NCBI GenBank assembly: GCA_916613615.1
Contig: OU744723.1
Coordinates: 66,782,239 to 66,846,238, forward strand
Direction: 5' to 3'
DNA length: 64,000 nt
DNA from: Steromphala cineraria
Lineage: Eukaryota > Mollusca > Gastropoda > Trochida > Trochidae
This document shows, piece by piece, positions 46,614 through 59,503 of the stretch. The notes beneath the pieces were generated by a model. It saw only the letters and a list, made by a program, of their open reading frames with translations. It was not told where the DNA came from and searched no databases. The translations under genes were made by a program, and so were the position numbers. How positions within the stretch are numbered: position 1 is the first letter of the stretch; the number at the start of each line of letters is the position of its first letter.

Positions 46614-46906
46614 TTAATTACACGCCTGCCTTGAATATACGCCTGCCTCGAATAGTCGCCCTTGCATAAGACTTCCGAAAATAATAAACGCCTGCCTTAA
46701 TTAAACGCCGCGTAAACCAAGTTTAATATATAACAACGCTTCTTTTTTGTTAAATTATCTGATTTCTTTTTTACAAAATAGTCTAAACGGTTTCGCTTTT
46801 TACGAAATAGACGCCTGCCTTGAATAGAAACCTGCCTTAAATAGACGCCTATGATGTAGACCTTTTGAAAATAATAGACGCCAGGCGTGTAATTAAGGAA
46901 ATACGG
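46614..46906. mobile_element. 293-bp MITE with CCGTATTTCCTTAATTACAC ends
   Basis: The terminal inverted repeat of at least 23 bp is perfect: CCGTATTTCCTTAATTACAC and onward to GCC, inverse at the right end. It is flanked by TA on both sides (46612..46613, 46907..46908). The interior is a short-unit repeat of (A)ATAGACGCCTGCCTT in both arms. The perfect ends imply a recent insertion. 46909..47521 shows no gene. Confidence 0.85.
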
Positions 46907-47525
46907 TAATTACAAGGAAAAATGAAAATGTAGGGGGAAAAAACATTGAACCATAAACTTTTAAGAATTATTTCGTATCTGTTCGTGTAAGCATTCAAAG
47001 ACACGGTAATAAAGGGATAAAAAATTTATATTTATAAAAAAAATTCAAATTCTGATGATTTACTTTCATATTCAATGATATATAATATTTGGAAATAAAC
47101 ACAATCATCATTTTTGCCTCTTTTCAAAAACCAGAAACATTTTTTTATTTTTGTTGGGCCTAATGGTTATGGAAATTATCTGTAGTGGTTTGAGTGCCTC
47201 TGAGACCCCGAAATGGGACAGGCCGACTAAGCCAGACCAAATTTGAGTCATTTATTATCTATGCCTTGCCTTCCGACTTATCCCTTTCCCGTATCCATTT
47301 CTTTCCTCCTGATCTGTCTTCTCTTTTTATGATGGCAGCATTCACGTGTCGAATAGTTGAAACAAACTATCAAAATTGTAGGAAAATGCGTTAACACCAT
47401 TTCGAAACGACTTTATTTCAAACTTTTCTGGGGGAAGATGGGAGGGGTAATGTGAACCCCCTTTCTCAAAATGCTGCATCAGTCCCTGCAACCAGCAGGG
47501 GTATAATCATAACTAGCTCTCTTAA

Positions 47526-47881
47526 AGGGGCAGTAGCACGTTTTTAGGTGGAATATAAGGTGATGTCAGGAAAATGAAAATTTATGGTTCCAATTGAAAG
47601 ACAATGTATTCAAACTAAATGGAGAAGTAATAATTCAGATATATAATGTAAAGTTTAGCCATGCGATTCCTTTTTCTTACACAAAATGAATTAAAGGTGT
47701 TCACATAAAATGGCCGCCCATGCATTTTTGGTGAATCTTCATACTTTGTCCTCTGACTATGGATAATTGGTTTGTGTTTTGAGATTTTTGACACTATCAC
47801 TATAATACATTTAGCATTATCGTACAATTATCAGTGAACAATTTAAAATATAAAATAATCAAAAAACGTGCTACTGCCCCT
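47526..47881 (-). mobile_element. TTAA-flanked MITE, copy 4 (inverted)
   Basis: 356 bp in the opposite orientation to copies 1..3, with intact ends AGGGGCAGTAGCACG and CGTGCTACTGCCCCT and TTAA on both sides. Confidence 0.85.
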
Positions 47882-48846
47882 TTAAGCACAAGTGAAACCA
47901 TCCTTTTTCACTTTTCAAGATGTTATTTGTTTGCTTTTCTCTGTCATATCAAATCATGAAAGAATAGATTTTAAACATCCACGGTGCTAAGACATTTAAT
48001 CATATACAAATATTTGGAATTCAATATCACAATTTATCTTAGTCGTTTATAAATTGAAAGTGATACACAATATAAAGAATTATATAATACATGGGGTGAG
48101 TGCCTTTATACTTATGGTTTGTGAAGGTTTAATTTGATTCTATACATGAAGGGTGATACGAAAATGGCAAATAATTTAAGCACTAAATCAACGCATGACA
48201 GATCTTAATGATTTAAACATCCAGACCCTATGCCAAATTTACAAATGCATACTTACTCCACCTTGACAAGACAACCTATCTTGTACTTCCTATTATCATG
48301 TTAAATATTATGTTATAGCAGGTAGACAGGACGAATCATGAAGGAAGACCAAATAGTTGTAAAGGTAAAATATGAACAGGAACTATCTAAGGGAGATAAT
48401 CATGTAACTAATGTACATTACCGCCCAACGTCGCCCTTAGATCCACTTACATGTACCTGCCTATCTACCTACCTACCATAACTTAATGTAGTGTCATCCT
48501 CTTATAAGAAACATTGGCAATGGACGTTAAACGATTGATAGATTTTATTTTTTTGAAATATTTATCTGCAAAATTTTCTTAAGCTATGCAGTGATAGACT
48601 TAAGTAGTTATAGATCAGCAACATGTAGTTTTATAAGGTCATTTACAACATGAATACAAACAGTGAAAGGGAGATAACTCAACAAGAACTAAACACTCAT
48701 TTTCCTCGACAGACACTTTGATATTGAGCAGTCAATCAGCTGTAATGAATAATTACATTGAAGTCAACACAAAATGGAAACTGTATTATGCATGTATATT
48801 CAAATTTCTTTTTAAAGTTATCACACTTGTTAACAGGAACATGTAA

Positions 48847-49128
48847 ATTACAACGCCACACTTATGCTAGCTCCAAGGTCCACGTCAAACTGTGTTAAGC
48901 TAAACCCTCAGTCAGGCATGACGAGTCTCCGTGTGTCTAAAGATAAGATTACCAGAGATGATGCTCAAATTAGTAAAGGGTTTGAAAGGAGGTGACGGAG
49001 GTGAACGGGGTATACGTATAAGGTTGTCTCCACAAGGACTAATGTGTGCTTCGGCGACCCAGAGAGCTATGCCACGGTTTGCATTGAAGAGTTGCCACCA
49101 AAACCCGAAATCTCTACATCAGGGTTAG
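48847..49128 (+). pseudogene. Decayed exon(s) of an unrecognised protein
   Basis: Coding-like sequence is spread over three frames. TCKLQRHTYASSKVHVKLC is followed, one base off, by LNPQSGMTSLRVSKDK and ITRDDAQISKGFERR, and then, after further shifts, by YKVVSTRTNVCFGDPESY and ATVCIEELPPKPEIS. Composition is balanced, unlike its neighbours. An acceptor-like TTGTTAACAG precedes it. The pattern looks like an extracellular domain exon with at least two indels, but I do not recognise the family. Confidence 0.4.
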
Positions 49129-49149
49129 CATTTTTCTTTATTCTCTTGC

Positions 49150-49568
49150 CACAGGGATACAGATTAAATGGATATCGTGGTTGCTCAAGGCGCTTACATT
49201 TTTCCCTGGTCAATGGCATTCTTTCACCGTCCGATCATTTTGTTCCAATTCAACTCCCTGGGGAGTATTGAACCGGCATCCATATATGGCGCTCAGGTTC
49301 GGGACCATTCTACGCCTCACAGGGTACCCATTCTCAGCTGGGTGAACTGAGACACATAGTCACAGCAGTTTCTCCAACACTGCTGAACATTCAGCCACTG
49401 ACATGTGTTCGTGGGATCTTTTAAGTGCGCAGTTTTTGTTGCACTACACACTAGGGCTCCAGGGTGACACTGATAGAGTTCTAACAGAGGTGAACTGTAG
49501 GTTTGGGATTCGAACCCCGGACCTAAGCAACGTGAGACCGGCGCTCTTGCCGACTGAGCTATCCCGTA
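49150..49568 (-). repeat. tRNA-derived SINE, about 420 bp
   Basis: Minus-strand head at 49498..49568: GGGATAGCTCAGTCGGCAAG (box A) and GGGGTTCGAATCCC (box B), with a CGGTCTCACGTTGC anticodon-arm remnant. The body contains GGTTCGGGACCATTC and CTCAGCTGGGTGAACTGAGA (plus-strand reading). No functional tRNA. 49569..50815 holds nothing else recognised. Confidence 0.75.
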
Positions 49569-50815
49569 CCTGATTATTCACATAATCTCTGATTTGGATT
49601 AAAAAGTCCACCAAGTTTAAACTTTATGAAAACGTTTGCATGAATGGGGTATTTGACCATGAAGGCTAGTTATCGCCCCCTTTGGTAGCTTCAAAGAATT
49701 TAATCATATAAACTGAGGTTTTACATTCATGTTCTTGAACCTTAAAACTTCAGGGGAGTTTGCTCAACCAAAACTTACAAATTCTTCAATAACAAAATAA
49801 AATAACGTTACTTTGATAGTTTTCAGTTGGAAAAGGAAAATGTTGCCCATAGTTTATGCCACAAGTCAACAGATTCGGTTGAGACAGTGTGATTTGGTTG
49901 GATATAATATTTAGCACACAACGATGTGGTTAATTGATGATTTTGAAGAAGTTGAGTGGCAAATCACAATTTCGATAACGTCCATGAACGTCACTTGCAT
50001 CAGATTATTTACCGACAAGGGGTACTGCTCCTATCGAGATAATTTGAACTGTATTTTTAAGTAAAGAAGTTGTAATGCCCGAGATTGAAAGCCAAAAAAA
50101 AACATCAACAGTAGGAATCAAATAAACGTGTACATCAACATCACAATACGCCCGAGAAACAACTGGTCATTGCATTGCAGAAAGAGTGGGATAGAATTGC
50201 ATAATGGGAACTTCATCAATTTGTCAATTCATTTCCAAAGGGAAGTCAAGCAAGAACTTTTGCAAATGCCACGAATTCATAAGACTGACTTCAACCCCAT
50301 CTTGTGATTAACAGAATACGGACACAAACCTAAAACTAGTGTTTTTTTTGGCTTACTCTTTTAATTTTGACATGTAAATTGTTACTTTAATATCATTTGA
50401 ATTATGTATCATTTTTTTAAGGCGAAGAAATAGATCTCTGAAAATTATTAATGATTAAATATGCGTTTCAGGTTTTCAGTATATTATTTTTGCTGTGTAA
50501 ACTTTTTTCGGATTTTGGTTTGTCTACATCAGGAAGAAATCTCAAGGGGTATTATTTATTTACTCACTAGCTCCTTTGTTTTGTTCGAGTATTCATTTTT
50601 CATACCAACTCATATTATCTGGGTGAGGTGTTCATAAAAAAAATTTTTGTGATCATAATCAACACCCGGTATTGCCATGAACACCTGATAGTGAAACGTT
50701 GATCTTTTTATTTCAGAAATTAATTTAATTTCAATGTTTGCTTTGCAAAGTAAACAAATTACTAAAATTGCAATATTCCAATACAAGACATTCACAAATT
50801 TTGCACTTCACACAT

Positions 50816-50880
50816 GGGTTCGAACCTGTGTCCTGTTGATAACAAGCCCAGTATCTTATACATTAGGCCACGGAGTCCAG
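50816..50880 (-). repeat. tRNA-Arg-like pseudogene or SINE head
   Basis: Minus strand GACTCCGTGGCCTAATGTAT (box A; Arg tRNA-like) and CAGGTTCGAACCC (box B). The anticodon arm is not intact. Confidence 0.5.
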
Positions 50881-51098
50881 TTGAATGGATATTAAAGGAT
50901 GTTTTTCATGACCACATAATTAAGTTTCACATTTTTCTTCAGAAAAAAAAAACCCGTGAAATATTTCATTTATTTATCAAACATTGTTACCAAATGTTCA
51001 TATGCATATTAAAGTAAGTTTTTTTTAGCTGTAATCTTTTGTAAACATTATATCAATAGGGGCATACAGTCTCATGTGGTAGCTTCTACTATAATGTT

Positions 51099-51520
51099 AT
51101 TAATCAAGTTTTGCCGTATTGGTCCAGTAACAGGTCCAAGGTCTGCTATATTGGCCCGAGGCGAAGCCAAGGGCCAATACAGAAGACCGAGGATCTGTAA
51201 CTGGGCTAATACGAAAAACTTGATTAATGACGTCTTTATTAATTAACTTCTTTGTAATTTACTTGCACAACAATAGAGAGTTAATTTTTACCGAAATCAA
51301 AATTATCAATGAGATTGATGAACTGTCATATATCTTGAAAGTTTTGAAGCGATAGCGGACTCTTGCCATTTGTGTGTAGTCTATGCGCATTCTCAGACTT
51401 GTATTGGCCCAGTTTGCTCGTATTGGCACTGTTTTGCTCGTATTGGCCCAGTTGTGGATTCGTATAGTGCAGGCCGTATAAATTGTGTAAGTGCCATATC
51501 ATTGATAGTTAATTAATAAT
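51099..51520. mobile_element. Palindrome-headed element P7, copy a
   Basis: Begins with a palindrome (51099..51229: ATTAATCAAG, GTATTGGTCCAG, CAGGTCC around CCGAGGCGAAGCC) and continues 290 bp to TTAATTAATAAT. The second half contains several TTGGCCCAGTTTGCTCGTA units. It matches 59504..59894 over its length, with an additional 40..60 bp insertion. Confidence 0.85.
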
Positions 51521-51726
51521 GTTCCGCATGGATTGTACGTAAAGAACGAGAGGCTCATACCAATGTCAGCTACCTGAAATAGACATTGTTCCTCCAATTA
51601 GAGTCAATGTTTCATCTTTTCATTATATCTACATATAAGAAAGGTATGCTTTAACCACCTTATCCGCAATGCCAAAACTGGTGTCATGTTGTAGTTGGAT
51701 TAATATAGCGTTGAACTAGTGTGTTA

Positions 51727-51823
51727 AATAGTTACCGACTGAGACTAACGGTCTCGGCGTTCATGATTCACGTGCGCCAAAGTTCATCTAACTTGAACAC
51801 CTCGGTCTCAGTCGGTAACTATT
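51727..51823. repeat. Palindrome P9, 19-bp perfect arms
   Basis: AATAGTTACCGACTGAGAC at 51727 and its exact inverse ending at 51823, with a looser inverted interior (GTCTCGGCGTTCA / TGAACACCTCGG). The rest of 51524..55204 shows no gene; a GC-richer promoter-like patch (CACGTCACTTCCGGT) lies at 53930..54010 with no exon attached. Confidence 0.8.
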
Positions 51824-54800
51824 ACTTAATATATAATATATGTCATGGGTTCAAGTCGTAGAATCGTCCGTAAACAAACATAAAATATATTTCCATACAT
51901 GTGATACATCGAAATATCGATTGATAATTGTAACAGATATTGATTCCTAGCGAAAGGGACAGCTTCCTTATATATTTTTTATACTATTGGAACCAAACCA
52001 AAAGGTATTTAAATATGTACATAACCTTAATACGATTATATGAAATATCATCTTTGTGACTTTAAGCGGTGAGGGGCACCGTTGGATAAACTTTTGTTTT
52101 GTTTCCACTATATATCTGAAAATATCTTTTAAAAACTCTTAAAGCCCCTTGATCAGATTTGCATTTCCAGCTAAGCCTTCCAAAAACATATGGAATAGGA
52201 GCACACAGTTGGGTAGAAAAATCTTTCAGGAAATATTTGATACCAAAATCAGAATTTTTGATAAACGAGAAAGTACCTAACTTGATTTTGATGTAGACCA
52301 CGCTCAAACACTTGCCGTAGCCTTAAAGATGCAGTGAAATGCTATATGGCAACTTTCGCGATTAATGAAATAGTGATAACAATTTCACATGGACTCAACT
52401 TTAAATTTCTGAAATCGACCTAGAAACGGCTTAATTACGACTGTATAAATAACACCGCCTAATTAGGCCGGCGAACAGAATAAAACGCACTGAAGCGTGA
52501 CTGGCTCGTGACGTGTTAGTAGGTGATGTGATACCCCGTTGTGTGCCCTCGTTATGTAAAACAACACAAGCTAACAGTTCAGCTCGATGTTAAACCGTCG
52601 ATTAAACACCCTAAACAACATCCAAACATCTCAAACCTTCAATAAATCGGTAGTTTATTTATTCAACTGGCAATTTGTATTGATGAAAATGTAAGACCCT
52701 GATTAAAAACGAAGTTGTCCGCATAATGCTACAGCATGTAGATGGTCTCGCTTTGCGCAATGTTGTCATAAGACTGCACGTGAGAACCCGGAAGTAATTT
52801 CGTCATAAACAATTGCTCACGTGTGAACCGTTGTATCTTCGTTCACAGTTGTTTGTTGTTATTGAATATTACTTTAGTAGCACAGCTGAAAGAATGTTAT
52901 TATACAATAATATTTTTTTTACATTTAAACCAATTTTTAAAAAATGCTTTTGACTTCATTTTGTAACAGGAAAAAACAATATAGGTTTTTCTTAGTTATT
53001 TCATTTAGTGATGGATAAGTTACAATTGTCAATGAAAGGCATGTATTGAATGATGACTGATGTATTGTTTAAAACATTATTTTAATAGGGCATTTCACTG
53101 ACAATCTTAATGTTTTCATTTTTGTACATAGAAGAGATATTTTTCACAACAATACCCGATACATGGCCCAAAAGAATGAAGATTTATTAGATGAATCTTA
53201 TTCAAAATAATTATCAGATAGAGCAAAAAAAAATATTCCTAATTTCAACAGGTTATAATTTACCAAACGGAGATAAAAGGGACGTTAAGGAATACAATTG
53301 CTATTTGATGTAACCTAATTAGCTGATGTCATAAAATAGCCAGGTGTTGATGATTGTGCATTATATAACCTACCTGCTATAGTCATCATTTGATAGCTTT
53401 TAATTAGGAAACAGACAGGAAATACGATAGACAGTAAAGTAATTGTGTAATAAGTGAGTATCTGATCTAAAGAAAGTAAATAACACCTGCAGACCAATGT
53501 CATTGTTTATTCAACCCTTCTACACAGTTATCAAATCTAAATGTGAGCATTTTAAATTCGAATTATTACCATAAATCAGCCAAAAACTTTGTGCTATGTT
53601 TTATATTTTACTAATCTCTTTTTTCTCTGCATGCCAAACTGTTCATTCAGTGAAAATGCGAGCTCGAAACAGAAAATCGGTGTAGTGATCGATACACGTG
53701 AGTTCGATGTAGATAGTCACATTGCTCTGTTTGACCTAACACAGCGGGTCAATTTGGCGTGAAACGATCAATGTGATGGGAATTTGTCTACGGAAACTTC
53801 ATCAGGAGATATTCTAGGACAGTTGACAGCAACACAATGATATGACATACTGTTAATCGCTTGGAAAACGCAGAACTACGGATTTCGCCTATCATTTTCC
53901 ATGTAAGCAGACGAACGCTTCACCTACTGCCACGTCACTTCCGGTATCCCCTTCCCGTGGCCTCTCAGCCTTGTTTTGGTTTGTCGCTGGACGGCGACAA
54001 GCAGACGCCTTGTTACGCAATGTTTACTTGGCTGTAGCTTCATTGATAAACTGTGTATCGTTGCTGTTTTGGCCTAATATTTATGTTATATAGTAATTTT
54101 GCCAATATCCTATGAAAATAATATTTTTAAAAGTTTATACAGCGTCTCTTTACACGAACCAACAATCAGTGACGTCACTCTTTCATACGCTCCGATTGGC
54201 TACAGACACCTAGGAACCGATTTCAAACATCTGCATTATATTAAATACTTGTTGTCATATCACCAATTTCACAGACTAAACGACCGATATAAAGATTATA
54301 CCTGATCGTTAATTTTCTATGAGAATTTCGTGTACATGAGTTTGGCTTCCTTCCCACTAGCCTTTGCCCAATATTGTAAAAAATATGCCCCTTTTCTATT
54401 CATAGCAATCTGCCGCTTCGGGAAAGCCGTTTCGATTTTATAGTTTTTATTTCACGAATAATGATCTGATTTCTGTTTTGATTGTACCTATTGATTTCTG
54501 GGTATGCAGAGAATACGTTAAAATACTTTAAAATCATCCATATTACTAAAACTCTTCTCGTGGGGCTTAAAATACAATATTAGTGCCCAGATGTTGTATT
54601 AGCAACCAGCGTCTGCAGTCTTTTCTATGATGTCCTAAACATTATTACAAAACAAAATGGAGACAAAAGTGGTAAACTGATTTAAATCTTTCAGTGAGCA
54701 AAAAGGAAGTGAAGGAAACAAACACTGTGCTTTCTCATCATATCTTGGTACTAAACAAACTTGGTTTCAGTACTCCATCCACAGAATTCTCCCTTTGCAA

Positions 54801-55204
54801 AACGACACTGAAACTAAATGATACAGAAAAATACACTTTTTAAAATCTACAAGGAAATTATATTGCATCTACTCTATGATAACACAATAGTGACTAATAT
54901 CTGGGATAGATTTAAAACAATGATAGAGAAAAAGGAGATTCACAATTAAACTTTTCAAAACGAAACCTGATTCTAAACCTGATAATGACAACAGTCAAGT
55001 ATAACATATACACATCAAAACTTAAGGACACCTACCGATATTTGACTCAATAAAACAAGATTTTAAAATTATTATATATTATGAAGCTGAAAAACTCACC
55101 TGTTGCTCATATTGCACCCAATCTCAATAGAATCCTTACCTTGAACGAATCCTGTACATAGAAATACTCGGTTACTTCTTACTGATGGTGTGAATATCAG
55201 TTAG

Positions 55205-55341
55205 ATAGAGGATATCTTTTTTTTCGTGACTAATACGATGATTATCTCATCGAGTGAGGTAGAAAGTTTATATTTTCACGAGTGGCGCAGCACGAGATGA
55301 GATAAACATGATATTTGTCAAGCATTGACAGATATTCTATT
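55205..55341. repeat. Palindrome P11, imperfect
   Basis: ACGATGATTATCTCATCGAG on the left, inverse CACGAGATGAGATAAACATG on the right, and outer ATAGAGGATATCT / AGATATTCTAT. ATCTCATCGAGTGAGGTAGA with AAAG.TTA recurs at 58612 as an unpaired fragment. Confidence 0.65.
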
Positions 55342-56147
55342 TATTATATGATGAAATCTTTCTTATTACGTCAAAAAAGGCCAATTTCTTGTTGAGCGGC
55401 CGCTTTGAAGAGCCCGTCACCGCGGTAACAGTGTGACCTCATATGAAAATTCACCCTCAATCATATAATAAAAAGGCGATTTTTCCAGTTAATATATTAT
55501 TCGTACCTCTACGAATGTATGTCTATATCTGAAAGGCAATATTTTTGAGAAAATTTGATTCGAGTGTGTCTTTAAAAAGATCATGCGAACATTGAAGGAT
55601 AGATTATAGCTAGTTTAGCTAGGTTATGTTTGCAAATTCATGCAGTGAGAAATAACCAGAACAGATGAGTTACTTTTCGTTTCTGAAATAGGTAGGTCAG
55701 AAATTGTATGAATGAAATCCCCCTCTGGAAGGAACTTATGTCATGGGGTTTCCTTTCATAACTTGCATGCCATCAATAAAAAATGTTTCACTCATTTCAT
55801 GAAATAACATGAAAATGTTGATTAAATAATTGCTGATTTTATACACAAAGGTCTTATTGTAAAATTTTATGAACTTCATAAGAAGTTGAATGATGAAAGT
55901 AATTGAATTTTTAAACCTAAATTTGTTCATATTGGCGTGCTAGTTTCACGTTTACCGCATCTACCAATATTGACGTCCTACATCTGATGGCAGCACACTA
56001 AGCGCGGGCATCTTGACAAGTTCACAAAGTCTATGAGCTCAAATACTCGCATTTACTGGCATTTCCTGTCACACATTGGGCATCGCGTATGACGTATGGA
56101 AGAACAAATGAAATCTCTCAGCTAAGCTTTATGATATTCTCGCTTGA

Positions 56148-56347
56148 ATATCGTGTTACTATTAGGAGATAAACCTGTGTTTTTTAATTTTCGTGGTCTA
56201 ACGTAGATTCTATACCTGTTGATGTCATTCGGAGCCGAACGCGTTAGCATGAGACTTCGAATGTAACATCAACGGTATTGAATCTACGTTAAACCACGAA
56301 AATTTAAAAAAACACAGTAGGTTTATCTCCTAATAGTAACACGATAT
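56148..56347. repeat. Palindrome P8, about 85-bp arms
   Basis: Arms 56148..56231 and 56258..56347 (ATATCGTGTTACTATTAGGA, GATAAACCT, TTTTCGTGGT, AACGTAGATTC, TTGATGT.ATTCG in both) around GAGCCGAACGCGTTAGCATG. Differences are a few substitutions and short indels. Confidence 0.95.
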
Positions 56348-56898
56348 GTAGGTTCGACCATAGAAATAAAGCAATGAAATTCAAAGGATTTTGAAACGTC
56401 ATGGTAGAATTCTATATATCATTGACTACATTTCTCCCTTTAAGACATGCAACACGTTTTTAAAAGAACTCTTTAATCTATGAATGCCCCCTTACATATT
56501 AGTTCATGCGAAATGTATAATCGAAAACTGCATGCGGCCATTTCAATACATTTATGAAAATCATTTGGGTAGGGAAAATATTCAAATAAATTAACGGAAG
56601 ATTATAGTTTTATAGCTGCTCTTTGTCATACACCTTGAACCAATGCGATTCCTAAAAAATGAATATCCATCGGATTATTTGTTAGCAACATTGTTGAAAA
56701 TTTCGCTGGGAAGGTTTCTTACATTAAATATATCCGTTAACAAATGTTTTCAATGAAAGACATTTTGAACCAATCCTCTACCATCTACTAGCATCACTAT
56801 TAGAATATTTTGCAGCAACAGTCAACACACAGTGAAATAAGATAACTAATACATTGTTAACGTTAAGCATATGTGGTTCAAACAACACACCCATTTAA

Positions 56899-57247
56899 AG
56901 GGGCAGTAGCACGTTTTTTTATACTTTTACATTTTAAATATTTCACTTATAATTGTAAGTTAATGCTAAATGTATCATATTGACAGTGTCAACAATCTCA
57001 TCACACAATCCAATCGCCCATAGTCAGAGGACAAAGTATGAGGCTTCACATAAAACCCATTGGCGGCCATTTTTGTGTGAACATCTTTAATTTGTAAGAA
57101 AATGAATCGCATGGCTGAAGTTTACCTTATATATTTGAATTATTACTGCTTCATTTAGTTTAAATACATTGTCTTTCAATTGGAACCATTTATTTTCATT
57201 TTCCTGACATCACCTTATGTTCCCCCTAAAAACGTGCTACTGCCCCT
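56899..57247 (+). mobile_element. TTAA-flanked MITE, copy 5
   Basis: 349 bp with both intact ends and TTAA at 56895..56898 and 57248..57251. It has a short internal deletion after GTGTGAACATC. Confidence 0.85.
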
Positions 57248-57479
57248 TTAACTTAGAAATAACACGGAAACAACAGTTTAGTACATTTGTAACAATTTAG
57301 TCTCCGAACAAAGTTCTCAAGCAATCTTGCAATAAACGTATATCCACTCAAAATTAGCTTGGTAATTTATGAAACAGTTTACTGAAATCAATACCAAAGG
57401 TTACAACTTTATCTTACAACTGAGTATTCATAAATGTTGGGTAGGTGAACAAGAAAAAACATTTTAATAGTTTTTACTT

Positions 57480-57655
57480 CATGTGAGAGATCCACCAGTG
57501 CGCAGTCCTTACATGGATGTCAACAGTGTCTACACGGTATCAGGGCTGTTCAACTTAATACCAACGTTGTCTCCCCACAGAGGAAGCTCTGCTAGCAAGC
57601 CTCTGTTCTTATTAGCCGTGACCCCGGGTTCCAGCAGATTATCCTAGTTGCATCT
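57480..57655 (+). other. GC-balanced 55-codon open frame of unknown status
   Basis: A frame reading VRDPPVRSPYMDVNSVYTV and onward to TPGSSRLS stops at 57646..57650. It stands out from AT-rich flanks and could be a terminal exon. The opposite strand is also open over much of it, and GGGTTCCAGC resembles a decayed tRNA box B, so a SINE fragment is equally possible. 57656..59363 otherwise shows only the SINE-tail copy and P13. Confidence 0.25.
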
Positions 57656-58135
57656 CGAGTGTCTCCCTTATTTGCAGCCATTGAAAAGTAGTCACATGGA
57701 AAGTATCATGTCTTTATGTTTAGTTTTCATTAACAATGTGAGGGGGAAATATTTGAACAATCATATATTTATTGGGTTCTTTATCAGAAAGTAACTGTTT
57801 CATAACAGGGTAAATTAGTATTCGTTTTATAAAATGTTTTGTAAAAGATAGAGTTATCTCCTCTGAATGTTAAATTTCATTGATAGCTATGCTGAAGTAT
57901 ACGTTAATGACCGAGGCTTTTTTTGAAACTGCTTAATGTTTAATACTAGGATGTATTGAGTTCATAAGATAACGTTTCTTTCAAGGAAATCTGTTTGTAT
58001 TACTTTCGAACTTAGTTACAATTTTTGGGGCCACTATTGTCAAATGTCACAATACCAGTCCATTAAATCATTTTACATTTCTATATGGAAGTATATCATT
58101 TGAAAATAATAAAATTTTGATGTGGAAGTGTGTTT

Positions 58136-58200
58136 GTAAGTGAGTGAGTTGTTGTTAAAAGTCGTTTTGGCGATATTTAAGCCATTGATGGCGTTATGAA
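58136..58200 (-). repeat. Inverse copy of the AACTCACTCAC SINE-like tail
   Basis: On the minus strand it reads GCCAAAACGACTTTTAACAA then CAACTCACTCACTTAC, matching the end of 41821..41880. Confidence 0.4.
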
Positions 58201-58399
58201 AATAAATATATAATCATAATCAAAATGTTTAAAAAAAGCAAATGAACTTCGGGGAATGTGATTGAAAGAAATTATATATAAGAAATCTAGAAAAATATGT
58301 ACAATAAAACTATGATAAGGTTTAATCTAAAGGTTTACGAGTCCTTTCAATGAAAATAAACGGTGTTTTCAGTCTTTAGTGACAATAACAAAGGAACGT

Positions 58400-58425
58400 G
58401 TTATCAGTCACTAGCGACTGATAAC
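58400..58425. repeat. Palindrome P13 GTTATCAGTC/GACTGATAAC
   Basis: 10-bp perfect arms around a short ACTAGC-type centre; isolated. Confidence 0.6.
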
Positions 58426-59363
58426 AACAATGATCTGACGTTATCGAACATGTTCTGTCGCAGCTACACGCTCCTGACCCCATATTATTGAGTAGATGAC
58501 GGACTTCATTCGGAGACAACTTCACGTAAATGTATTCATTTTCTGTAGAAATAGAACTATTAAATCATTTAAAATAGTAAATTAGTCTTCCCTAGATGAA
58601 TACCAGGTTAATCTCATCGAGTGAGGTAGAAAGATTACATTTTTACGAGGGCAGACATTCGTGTTTTTGTGAGTACTTATGATATTTATGTATTTTATAT
58701 TACTTATGTATTTATTGCTGAGAAATCATTGCTCATTCTTCAAGTGTGTTTAAACACGCTATAAGTATATCGAACGATGTAGCTACGCACTCAAACATAA
58801 ACAAATAAACATAAATTCAGTACGGCATGGACACTTCTATGCTGCCTCATAAATTGTACAAACCCGTACACGGTATTGTGGCGTCAGTTAGGTGACCTTC
58901 TTGAACTGGTCATCAATTTTTCTAGTATATATAAGTTTATTATTTTCGGGGAATGATAAGGATATCATCTAAAATAGGGTATATCAACAATGGGCCATGA
59001 TCATGTAATAAAAGTGTCAGATTTTGACCAAAATAAGTATTGTGCAACGCTCGCTGCCTATTGCTCACTAAGTATTGCTAAACCCAAGTATGGTAGAGTT
59101 ACCGAACAAAAGTAACGCTTAGTCACTTTGGCCCGACGGCGCGCTTTGCCCTGGTCTTCCCTATGAGACCATGAAAGCGCACATAGTGATAAGAGTAATA
59201 TGTTGGCGATATTTCTGACATAAACTTTAGATTATCTTTTAATCAATAAGTTAGTCTCAAGGCGGAATTTTAAAGGAAATTGAAAATGAAATAAAGCTTT
59301 AGAGAACGCTTCTACACCAGCGACTCTCTTTGATCTTAGTTGCAAATGGGGTCAGGATGAAAG

Positions 59364-59420
59364 CAGTCTGATTAAAATCGACTGTGATACCTCGGAGTAC
59401 GGTCGATTTAAATCAGACTG
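59364..59420. mobile_element. 57-bp palindromic insert with 10-bp flanking direct repeats
   Basis: Arms CAGTCTGATTAAAATCGAC (59364..59382) and its inverse with one mismatch (59402..59420) around TGTGATACCTCGGAGTACG. Exact copies of AGGATGAAAG sit immediately outside on both sides (59354..59363, 59421..59430), as a target-site duplication would. Confidence 0.8.
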
Positions 59421-59503
59421 AGGATGAAAGGTTTTTATTAGGTAGGATATGACTCTTCAGTTAATTGTTTTTAACAGAAGTATTTAGATAATATTATAAT
59501 TGT

